Both the position numbers and the translations under genes were made by a program. 21,660 nucleotides of DNA from Candidatus Izemoplasma sp. (GTDB lineage: Bacteria; Bacillota_I; Bacilli_A; Izemoplasmatales; Izemoplasmataceae): contig SKJA01000094.1 of the NCBI GenBank assembly GCA_007116105.1, positions 1 to 21,660 on the forward strand, read 5' to 3'. Shown in pieces: positions 6,469-13,185 of the stretch. Position 1 is the first letter of the stretch, and each line of letters opens with the position of its first letter. Below the pieces are notes generated by a model. The model was not told the DNA's origin and searched no databases. It saw only the letters and a program-made list of their open reading frames with translations.

Positions 6469-9016
6469 CTTTGCTTTTTTTACGCCAGTCATACAGCGTG
6501 TTCAAAGCCTCTAAAGGGCTTAGACCATCCAAATCTAATTGTTTTAAAGCGGTCTCCAACCAATGGGCTTGAGGGGTCGGATCGGGCTGTTCTTCTTGCC
6601 AAGACACCGCATCAAAAAGGGTGGGTTGTGAGGGGGCTTTTTGCGTGGCTTCAAAGGTTTTTAACAATTGATTGGCACGTTGAATCAAGCGCTTTGGTAA
6701 GCCTGCTAAGGCAGCCACATGAATCCCATAGGAACGATCGGATGGCCCCTCTTTGACTTGATGGTGAAAGTGAATGTGACCATCTTTTTCAGTGGCGCTC
6801 ACGTGCACGTTTCGTAGTTTTTCTAGTTTGTGTTCGAGGGCTACCAGTTCATGGTAATGTGTCGAAAACAAGGTCTTAGCACCAATGCGCTCATGCATGT
6901 GTTCTAGCATCGCCCAGGCCAACGCTAATCCGTCGTAGGTGGATGTGCCTCGTCCAATCTCATCGAATAAAATCAACGATTGTGGGGTGGCTTGTGTCAA
7001 GGCGTAATCAGCCTCTAACATTTCCACCATGAAGGTGGACTGTCCACTGCTTAAATCATCACTCGCTCCAATGCGTGTGAAAACTTGATCAAAGATGGGC
7101 AAGTGGGCTTCTTTTGCGGGAACAAACGACCCGATTTGGGCGAGAATGACGATTAAGGCCAATTGGCGCATGTAGGTCGATTTACCGCTCATGTTTGGAC
7201 CAGTAATCAATAAGATATCGGTGTCTTCATCCATCACAATGTCATTCGCAATAAACGATGTTTGCGATTGTAAGGCGGACACCACCGGATGTACGGCTTC
7301 ACGAATGTCAATGCGGTTTTCCGTGTGCAACACAGGGGCATTCCATTGATGGCTTTCACTGACTAACGAAAGCGCCACTAAGAAATCCACTTGCGCAATG
7401 GCTTGCGCATTTTGTTGTAATTGGGTGGTCGCAGCTTTCGCGTCTTCACTGAGCTTTGCAAAGAGTTCTAGTTCTCTTTTAATCGAGGCTTCGGCCGCTT
7501 CTAAGATGCTTTTTTCTTTCTCTTTTAAGGCGGGAGTGATGTAGCGCTCTGCGTTTGCGAGCGTTTGTTTTCGATGATATCCAAAATCTTCTTTAATTTG
7601 GTTCATTTGTCCTTTAGGCACTTCTAAGTAGTACCCAAAAACGCGGTTGTAGCCAACCTTTAGTTTTTTGATGCCGGTGCGGGCACGTTCTTCTTGTTCT
7701 AAAGCATCCAGCCAATCGGCTGCGCCCAGCGCATCACGCTTTAAGACATCCAGCGCGTCATCAAAGCCTTCTTTGAATATACCGCCATCTTTCAGTGTTA
7801 AAGGAAGCTCTTCGTTGAGTGCGTTGGTCAAGGTGTTTGACAAGTCACATAAAGGATCAATGATGTCATTCAGCTCTTTAAACAATGCGCTGTTTAAGTC
7901 ACTTAAGGCCTCCTTGATTGGGGGAATAGCCCGCAGTGAACGACTGAGTTGTCCTAAATCTTTAGGATTCGCATTACCATACGACAATCGTCCGACTAAA
8001 CGCTCGAGATCATAGACACTCTTTAAAGCTTCTATGAGGGCATCTTTGGTGATAAACGCCTGGTTGAGTTCGCCAACAGCAGCGTAGCGACCATTGAGAC
8101 GATCGATGTCTAAGAGTGGTCTTAACAGTTGTTGCTTTAAAAAACGGTATCCGAGTGCGGTTTGAGTGCGCTTTAACAACCAAGCAAGTGAGCCGTGTTC
8201 TTGATTTTGGCGCATCGTTTTTAACAGTTCTAAATGGCGAATCGTGTTCGCATCTAAACGCATGACATGACGCGTTTTAACCAGTTCAAAGGGTTTTAAA
8301 TGAAGCAGGGTACGTTTTTGTGTGACTTTAATGTAATCGATTAAACGCTGAGCATTCTTCTGTTCGAAGGGCGAGGGTAAGGCCACAAAGAGGGGCTTGA
8401 AAAAGGATTCAAGCTCACCGAGCTCATGGCGGGAATGGGTGAGGTGATGTTGAGCCCAAATTTGGGTCAAGGTTTTATGTTGAAACGCGGGCGCGGTGAT
8501 GACTTCTTTGATTTGCAAAGTCGTCATTTCGCTCATCAGCAGCGCTTCGTCCTTGACGACTTTCAACGCTTGGGTTTGACCGGTTGAGAGGTTGAGTGTT
8601 GCCAACGCATAAAAGTGTTCACTTTCAGCCAAGGCCGCAATGAATACGTCGGTTGAACCTTCGTCGTCTATGTTGGTCCCAGGTGTTACAAGACGGACCA
8701 CTTGTCGGTCGACAAGTTTCTTAGACCCATCGGCCTCTTCGACTTGTTCACCAATGGTAACTTTATACCCTTGATCAACCAAACGTTTGATGTAGCCCTC
8801 AGCACTATGGTGAGGCACGCCACACATAGGAATCCGTTCCTGGGCACCACCATCACGGGCGGTGAGCTGAATTTCTAAGAGTTTACTGGCAAGTAGGGCA
8901 TCTGAGAAAAACATTTCATAGAAGTCACCTAAACGAAAGAAAAGAATCGCATCTTCATGCGCTTCTTTTAAGGTTAGATATTGTTGAATCATGGGTGTGT
9001 AAAGCGTTTTATCCAC
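6458..9016 (-). CDS. mutS: DNA mismatch recognition protein MutS
   Basis: Binds mispairs and small loops and recruits MutL in an ATP-dependent manner. 852 residues, normal for the family. The mismatch-wedge Phe-X-Glu motif is in GDFYEMF (Phe32, Glu34). The clamp/lever core contains GYNRVFGYYLEV (about 455-466). The ATPase has Walker A GPNMSGKST (606-614), the SSGQSTFMVEM signature (about 656-666), Walker B LILFDEIGRG (681-690), TSTYDG, and STHYHEL (718-724). QPTLFD at 797-802 looks like a sliding-clamp-binding peptide. The GTG at 9016 gives an N-terminus (YTPMIQQYL from residue 6) that aligns with other MutS proteins; its Shine-Dalgarno is weak (GAG within GAGACGTGAT). It follows the tail-anchored protein gene by 21 nt and shares its promoter. 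The stop is embedded in the terminator stem. Confidence 0.98.
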   Translation of the reverse strand: MDKTLYTPMIQQYLTLKEAHEDAILFFRLGDFYEMFFSDALLASKLLEIQLTARDGGAQERIPMCGVPHHSAEGYIKRLVDQGYKVTIGEQVEEADGSKKLVDRQVVRLVTPGTNIDDEGSTDVFIAALAESEHFYALATLNLSTGQTQALKVVKDEALLMSEMTTLQIKEVITAPAFQHKTLTQIWAQHHLTHSRHELGELESFFKPLFVALPSPFEQKNAQRLIDYIKVTQKRTLLHLKPFELVKTRHVMRLDANTIRHLELLKTMRQNQEHGSLAWLLKRTQTALGYRFLKQQLLRPLLDIDRLNGRYAAVGELNQAFITKDALIEALKSVYDLERLVGRLSYGNANPKDLGQLSRSLRAIPPIKEALSDLNSALFKELNDIIDPLCDLSNTLTNALNEELPLTLKDGGIFKEGFDDALDVLKRDALGAADWLDALEQEERARTGIKKLKVGYNRVFGYYLEVPKGQMNQIKEDFGYHRKQTLANAERYITPALKEKEKSILEAAEASIKRELELFAKLSEDAKAATTQLQQNAQAIAQVDFLVALSLVSESHQWNAPVLHTENRIDIREAVHPVVSALQSQTSFIANDIVMDEDTDILLITGPNMSGKSTYMRQLALIVILAQIGSFVPAKEAHLPIFDQVFTRIGASDDLSSGQSTFMVEMLEADYALTQATPQSLILFDEIGRGTSTYDGLALAWAMLEHMHERIGAKTLFSTHYHELVALEHKLEKLRNVHVSATEKDGHIHFHHQVKEGPSDRSYGIHVAALAGLPKRLIQRANQLLKTFEATQKAPSQPTLFDAVSWQEEQPDPTPQAHWLETALKQLDLDGLSPLEALNTLYDWRKKSKEKS

Positions 9017-9037
9017 GTGGCATCACGTCTCATTTTC

Positions 9038-9970
9038 TTAAAATAACTGAAAGGGTAGCTCCAAAAGGTTTAAAAAATCAATCGTCAGATACGTCACGAC
9101 GAGCGCAACGAACACTAGCCCGACGAACACACGGTTGCGTCGACGGTTTTTCACACGTCGGTAGTGACGGTAAATTTCTTCAAAACGCGTTTCCAAATCA
9201 AGCACGGGAGACACCATCGTTTGAGTGGATGAAGCGTCTTCGACCGCATCTAAAGCGACCATGCGGTAAGCTTGTTCAGTCCATTTTTCGTAAATGTACT
9301 CAATCATGTCGCGTTTTTTTAGTTCAATGTGTACGTTGATGTGATGTTGATTGGCGTATTGTTCGATTTTCAAGACCGGTTCTTCTGCGAGTGACGCGGC
9401 TTCTTCATCACTGAGTGAACCGCGACGTTGAATGATTTCAATGAGTTCATCTTTATGAATGCGTCGAGGCAGTTTAAGTGCATGCAACAGCGCTAAGTCC
9501 TTCAACATTTTTAACGTTGACGCTTTTTCTAAGACATCCATTGCATCGTCGACGGGAAGTCCTTCAAAGGCATCTTCGTAGTCCGCAAACAACGGGCGAA
9601 AACGGGCGAAAAAGAGATGAACATCTTCTTCGTGATACGCTAAAAAGGCATCCTCTTCAAGCGGTGGTGCTTGAAAAGACACGAGACGTTGTTGTGTCCG
9701 GTTCAGAAAGGTTTGCAAAAAGGCTTTTTCATCAAACCAATGTGGATTGTCTTGAGCAAGTTGTTCGAGCTGAAAACAGGTAAAGTCACCAAACCATTGC
9801 AGTCGGTATTTCTTTTCATCGGAAATCCCTTCTTCTTTGGTTTGATGCAACACAGCCTCTTCTAAGCCAGAGATTAACGCAAAACGATAATCTTCCATGG
9901 GTAAAAAGTGGCGGGTTTCTTTGATCCAGTCTTTGAGTTGTTTGTAATCCATTGTCTTGGCTGCGGCCAT
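9038..9970 (-). CDS. Unrecognised tail-anchored protein with two SAP/Rho_N-like segments
   Basis: I do not recognise this 310-residue protein. It is soluble and acidic for most of its length, with a single strongly hydrophobic segment at 281-300 (VFVGLVFVALVVTYLTIDFL) directly after an Arg/Lys-rich stretch (RRVKNRRRNR, 271-280) and only 10 residues after it. That is a tail-anchored topology with the bulk predicted in the cytoplasm. Residues about 152-183 (LKDLALLHALKLPRRIHKDELIEIIQ) and about 199-230 (KIEQYANQHHINVHIELKKRDMIEYIYEKW) each resemble the helix-loop-helix pattern of SAP/Rho_N-type modules, which often bind nucleic acid; this is pattern recognition only. Start chosen at ATG 9970, with GGGTGA just upstream; alternatives are GTG 9982 and ATG 9952. 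It has its own promoter and precedes mutS by 21 nt, in the position where B. subtilis has cotE. A link to mismatch repair is suggested only by position. Confidence 0.8.
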   Translation of the reverse strand: MAAAKTMDYKQLKDWIKETRHFLPMEDYRFALISGLEEAVLHQTKEEGISDEKKYRLQWFGDFTCFQLEQLAQDNPHWFDEKAFLQTFLNRTQQRLVSFQAPPLEEDAFLAYHEEDVHLFFARFRPLFADYEDAFEGLPVDDAMDVLEKASTLKMLKDLALLHALKLPRRIHKDELIEIIQRRGSLSDEEAASLAEEPVLKIEQYANQHHINVHIELKKRDMIEYIYEKWTEQAYRMVALDAVEDASSTQTMVSPVLDLETRFEEIYRHYRRVKNRRRNRVFVGLVFVALVVTYLTIDFLNLLELPFQLF

Positions 9971-10000
9971 GCAATCACCCACTTTATAAAACTTGGTTTA

Positions 10001-10029
10001 ATTATACATGAAGGGCCTAGCCTTTGCAA
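10001..10029 (-). promoter_or_regulatory. Sigma-A-type promoter for the tail-anchored gene and mutS
   Basis: On the minus strand: -35 TTGCAA (10024-10029), 17-nt spacer, perfect -10 TATAAT (10001-10006), about 30 nt upstream of the ATG at 9970. The spacer carries TAGGCCCTTCATG next to the -10, and the 16 bp GCCCTTCATGTATAAT recurs exactly in the rny promoter. Confidence 0.8.
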
Positions 10030-10050
10030 TCTTCAGCACCAAGCATTCAC

Positions 10051-10079
10051 AAAAAGAAAAGATGCCGTTAAGGCATCTT
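10051..10079 (-). terminator. Intrinsic terminator of the rny-ymcA operon
   Basis: On the minus strand AAGATGCC / loop TTAAC / GGCATCTT followed by a T-rich tract (TTTTCTTTTT). The stem arms are plus-strand 10059-10066 and 10072-10079. The TAA stop of the ymcA-family gene (10068-10070) lies in the loop, so its last codons form the left arm. Confidence 0.85.
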
Positions 10080-10412
10080 CAAGGCATCGTTGATGTGTTC
10101 TTCTAATGCGGCTTCAATGGTTGAACTAATCCATTGAAGCATGTCGTTGATGCTGGTTTGATGTTCTAAGTAGTTTTGAATGAAAGGATTGTCTGTTAAA
10201 GACGCTAATGTACGGTCATAATCTTCTTTTACCTCTTGACGTGACGCTTTGCGAAAAACTTCGGCATGCACGAGGTTTTTTTGTTGTTTCAATAATGTTT
10301 GATAGGCTTCTTTTTGCTTTGGGTGCTGCAATAAAGCCTCTTCTAAAGCTTTAAACGCGCGCACCTCTTCATCGCTTTCGAGTAACTGAATGAGTTCATG
10401 TAAGGCTTTCAT
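10068..10412 (-). CDS. ymcA: YlbF/YmcA-family protein (probable RNase Y accessory factor)
   Basis: 114-residue, nearly all-helical, highly charged protein of the YlbF/YmcA (Com_YlbF) family. In B. subtilis YmcA, YlbF and YaaT form a complex that modulates RNase Y cleavage and affects competence, biofilm and sporulation. The position right after miaB (miaB-ymcA in B. subtilis) points to YmcA (RicA) rather than YlbF. The ATG overlaps the end of miaB by 17 nt and has AGGAG about 8 nt upstream within miaB. The protein is short compared with B. subtilis YmcA (about 143 aa) and has no cysteine, so it lacks the cysteine-bearing C-terminal tail associated with Fe-S binding in the Bacillus complex. 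rny is in the same operon, consistent with a shared role. Paralogue assignment rests on synteny. Confidence 0.8.
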   Translation of the reverse strand: MKALHELIQLLESDEEVRAFKALEEALLQHPKQKEAYQTLLKQQKNLVHAEVFRKASRQEVKEDYDRTLASLTDNPFIQNYLEHQTSINDMLQWISSTIEAALEEHINDALKMP

Positions 10413-11847
10413 CGTAGACTCCTAACAAAAACCATGTTTTAGCTTCGGTGATGCGTACGTTGACGCGGGTGCCAATGAGTGCTTTAGGCCCTTTGAAGTT
10501 TACAAGCTTTCCATGCTTGGAATACCCTGCGAGCACGGCATCGTCGTGTTTACTCTCACCATCAACCAACACTTCGACGGTGTGGTTCAAGAAACGTTCA
10601 TTGCCTTTTAAATAACCATCATTGACCAGCGTATTTAGACGTTGCAAACGCGCTTTCTTTTCCGCCATGGCGGTTTCATCGAGGTAACTGGCTGCAGGGG
10701 TATTGGCACGGGCAGAGAAAATAAAGGTGAACGCACCCTCAAATCGACAGCGCTCAACTAAGGCGAGTGTTTGAGCAAAATCCTCTTCGGTTTCGTTGGG
10801 GAAACCCACGATGATGTCGGTGGTTAAAGACATGTCAGGTATCGCTTCGTAAAGCGCATCCACCAAGTCTAAGTAACGCTCTAGGGTGTACTTACGGTTC
10901 ATCTTCTTGAGTACTTGATTCGAGCCAGATTGAACCGGCAGGTGAATGTGGGGCATCAAGTTGCCGCCCTTCGCTAACACGTCAACCGTGGCTTGATCAA
11001 AATCTCTTGGATGGGATGTCATAAAACGAATGCGGGGCATGTCGGTGTGACGTAAGTCTTCCAATAAATTCGCAAAAGTGTAGGCTTTATCGGTAAAATC
11101 ACGACCATACGCATTCACGTTTTGACCTAAGAGGGTGACTTCTTGATAGCCCTCTAAAGCCAATTGACGAACCTCTTCTAAGATGGCTTCAGGCTGTCTT
11201 GAACGCTCTTTTCCGCGCGTATAAGGCACGATGCAATACGTACAAAATTCATCACAACCAAACATGATGTGTACCCATGCTTTGACCGTATTTTGGCGTT
11301 TTTTAGGCATGTTTTCGATGATGGAGCCTTCGATGCTTAACACCTCAACAACCCGTTCTTTCCCAAACATTGCGGTCTCTAAGTAATAAGGCAGTTGATG
11401 GATGTTATGGGTCCCAAAAATCAAATCGACGTAAGGGTAGCTTTTTAATAAGCGGTCGACGACCGATTCATCTTGAGGCATACAACCCGCCACACCTAAA
11501 ATGAGATCTGGGTTGTGTTTCTTGTATTTTTTTAAGCGACCAATTTCGCCGAAAACACGGTTTTCTGCATTTTCACGAATGGCGCAGGTGTTTAAAATGA
11601 TCAAATCCGCGACCGTTTCGTCCTCGGTGGCGGTAAAGCCCATTTGTTCTAAGATCCCACGCATGTTTTCGGTGTCTGCCTCATTGCCTTGACAACCGTA
11701 CGTTTGGATCAAGTACTGCTTGCCCACCCCTAAGTGACGAACATTGATGTGTGCTTCAAACGACACGATCGGTGTTTGGGTGGTTTTTCTTTTGCGCGCC
11801 TCTTTAGCACTGGGACGCGTGAAGTATGCACTGTAATCTTTAGCCAT
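10396..11847 (-). CDS. miaB: tRNA-2-methylthio-N6-dimethylallyladenosine synthase MiaB
   Basis: Radical-SAM methylthiotransferase that converts the i6A37 made by MiaA to ms2i6A37. 483 residues with all three domains. The N-terminal UPF0004 domain holds the first [4Fe-4S] cluster cysteines Cys52 (TYGCQGNEADTE), Cys88 (NTCAIRENAENR) and Cys122 (GCMPQ). The radical-SAM motif CDEFCTYC gives Cys198, Cys202 and Cys205, followed by VPYTRGKERSR. A C-terminal TRAM domain spans about 415-478. The usual QMNE of the first motif reads QGNE. It starts at ATG 11847 with AAGGA upstream and overlaps the end of ymdB by 8 nt; the downstream ymcA start lies inside its end. miaB and miaA in one window complete the pathway. 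Confidence 0.97.
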   Translation of the reverse strand: MAKDYSAYFTRPSAKEARKRKTTQTPIVSFEAHINVRHLGVGKQYLIQTYGCQGNEADTENMRGILEQMGFTATEDETVADLIILNTCAIRENAENRVFGEIGRLKKYKKHNPDLILGVAGCMPQDESVVDRLLKSYPYVDLIFGTHNIHQLPYYLETAMFGKERVVEVLSIEGSIIENMPKKRQNTVKAWVHIMFGCDEFCTYCIVPYTRGKERSRQPEAILEEVRQLALEGYQEVTLLGQNVNAYGRDFTDKAYTFANLLEDLRHTDMPRIRFMTSHPRDFDQATVDVLAKGGNLMPHIHLPVQSGSNQVLKKMNRKYTLERYLDLVDALYEAIPDMSLTTDIIVGFPNETEEDFAQTLALVERCRFEGAFTFIFSARANTPAASYLDETAMAEKKARLQRLNTLVNDGYLKGNERFLNHTVEVLVDGESKHDDAVLAGYSKHGKLVNFKGPKALIGTRVNVRITEAKTWFLLGVYDESLT

Positions 11848-12622
11848 GAATCTCGTTCCTTTGTGAATCAGAATAATGAATGGTTTGAATGGTCCGTGCT
11901 TCTAAATCTACGACGACCGCATTCAACTGTAAGGGTCCTTCTTTTTCTGGAGAGAGTTTGAGGGGTAAGCCCGTAGTAAATTTTCTGAGGACAATGTCCC
12001 GGTCCGCGCCCAAAATACCGAACTTCGCGCCTGTCATACCGACGTCACTGAGATAAAGTGTGCCTTTAGGTAAGCGCATCGCATCGTTGGTTTGAACGTG
12101 TGTGTGTGTGCCAAACACTGCATCCACCCGGCCATCAAGATAATGGGCCAGCGCAAGCTTCTCGCTGGTGGTTTCAGCATGGACATCCACCACAATCCAG
12201 TCGGCTTTCACTGTTTGCAAAGCATCGTCTAAGGCTTGAAATGGATTATCTAACGGGTCGTGCATAAAAATACGACCCATCACTTGCAAGACAGCAATGG
12301 TGTGTTGATTGATGCGGATGATTTTTACGCCTTCACCAGGGGTGCCTTTTGGATAGTTGAGTGGTCTAACAATGTTTGCTTCGTCCACAAACTCAAACAA
12401 CTCTTGTTTCGAAAACGCATGATTGCCTAAGGTAATCATCTGTGCCCCAAGCTGCATGAAGGCTTTATATTCTTTTTTACGAATCCCTAATCCATCCGCA
12501 CTGTTCTCACCATTGATCAACAAACATTGGTGAGGATGGTCTTGCTTAAGTTGCGGATAAAAGCGATGAAGGGCTTCAAGACCTAAGGGACCATACACAT
12601 CCCCGATGTAGACTAATTTCAT
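11840..12622 (-). CDS. ymdB: YmdB-family metallophosphoesterase
   Basis: 260-residue calcineurin-like phosphoesterase of the YmdB type (TIGR00282). In B. subtilis YmdB is a 2',3'-cyclic-nucleotide phosphodiesterase that affects biofilm/motility decisions. Candidate di-metal ligands are Asp8 (IGDVYG), Glu39 and Asn40 (NGENSADGLG), Asn67 and His68 (LGNHAF), His148 (VDVHAE), and His173 and His175 (GTHTHVQT). The DVYGPLG and GNHAFSK versions are slightly unusual; family members more often read D-x-V-G-x-x-G-R and GNHxWD. Its ATG overlaps the Nudix TGA (ATGA). It lies in the rny operon, as rny-ymdB do in Bacillus, but with one gene between. Confidence 0.93.
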   Translation of the reverse strand: MKLVYIGDVYGPLGLEALHRFYPQLKQDHPHQCLLINGENSADGLGIRKKEYKAFMQLGAQMITLGNHAFSKQELFEFVDEANIVRPLNYPKGTPGEGVKIIRINQHTIAVLQVMGRIFMHDPLDNPFQALDDALQTVKADWIVVDVHAETTSEKLALAHYLDGRVDAVFGTHTHVQTNDAMRLPKGTLYLSDVGMTGAKFGILGADRDIVLRKFTTGLPLKLSPEKEGPLQLNAVVVDLEARTIQTIHYSDSQRNEIHG

Positions 12623-13137
12623 CGTTTCACATCCAATGCTTTAAAATATCCTGGCGCTTTTAACAGTTTTTCGTAATTCCAAAACAGCGTATCCTCTACC
12701 ATCTGTTCGATCGTGCTTAACCTCACGCGTTCAATCGCCTTCACTTCCGTAGCGTCCAGTTGATCGGCGGAGGGCATCGTGACAAGCGGTGCAAAGTAAC
12801 GGTAGGTGATGGTTTTATAAGGGCCAGTATGGGTCGTTAGTTTATCGTACAAACTCAGTGTTGAAGGTTCTAAACGCAGGCCAAGTTCTTCTTCCACTTC
12901 CCGAAGCGCACACGCACTGGGGCTTTCACCCATCACCGGCATGCCGGTGGTGGTCGCAAATTGGTAAGGGATGGGATCTGAAGGTTTGTTGCGTTGTTGA
13001 ATTAAGTAAGTCCCATCAGGAAAATACAGCCAGACATGAACCACACGGACATACGCCTGTGCGCCTTTTAAGGCGTTGCGATCGATGGTCTCGTGCAGCG
13101 GTTCATCGTGTTGATTGTATAGATCTAAACGCTCCAT
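12619..13137 (-). CDS. Nudix hydrolase
   Basis: 172-residue Nudix-fold hydrolase. The Nudix box is complete at residues 65-87: Gly65, Glu71, then REVEEELGL (79-87), matching GX5EX7REUXEEXGU, so it should bind Mg2+ and cleave a nucleoside diphosphate linked to another moiety. The start of the fold (AYVRVVHVWLYFPDGTYLIQQRNKPSD) resembles isopentenyl-diphosphate-isomerase/YfcD-like Nudix proteins; the substrate cannot be told. Start at ATG 13137, because GAGGG (13144-13148) lies 6 nt upstream; longer in-frame starts at 13143 and 13170 would swallow that site or the preceding hairpin. It sits between rny and ymdB, coupled to ymdB by a 4-nt overlap, and is separated from rny by a hairpin. Confidence 0.88.
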   Translation of the reverse strand: MERLDLYNQHDEPLHETIDRNALKGAQAYVRVVHVWLYFPDGTYLIQQRNKPSDPIPYQFATTTGMPVMGESPSACALREVEEELGLRLEPSTLSLYDKLTTHTGPYKTITYRYFAPLVTMPSADQLDATEVKAIERVRLSTIEQMVEDTLFWNYEKLLKAPGYFKALDVKR

Positions 13138-13158
13138 GAACATCCCTCGTTTAAGAAG

Positions 13159-13182
13159 AAAGCCCTCCATGAGGAAGGCTTT
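13159..13182 (-). terminator. Intercistronic hairpin between rny and the Nudix gene
   Basis: Ten-base-pair stem (13159-13168 with 13173-13182, one G-U pair, loop ATGA as read on the plus strand), three nt after the rny stop. The minus-strand sequence after it is CTTCTTAAACGAGGG, not a full U-tract, and leads straight into the Nudix ribosome-binding site. It is probably a partial terminator, a 3'-end protector for rny mRNA or a processing site, rather than a complete operon end. Confidence 0.65.
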
Positions 13183-13185
13183 AGG

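Noticed and set aside
7668..8015. 115-codon plus-strand frame inside mutS
   Set aside because: Ser/Lys-rich composition expected from the opposite strand of a helical mutS region; no start signal.
8995..9339. 114-codon plus-strand frame across the mutS start and the tail-anchored gene
   Set aside because: Antisense to two coding regions, and no Shine-Dalgarno or recognisable domain.
9591..9610. Tandem 10-bp repeat AACGGGCGAA x2
   Set aside because: In frame with coding sequence (FARFRP region of the tail-anchored protein); only two copies, no sign of an array.
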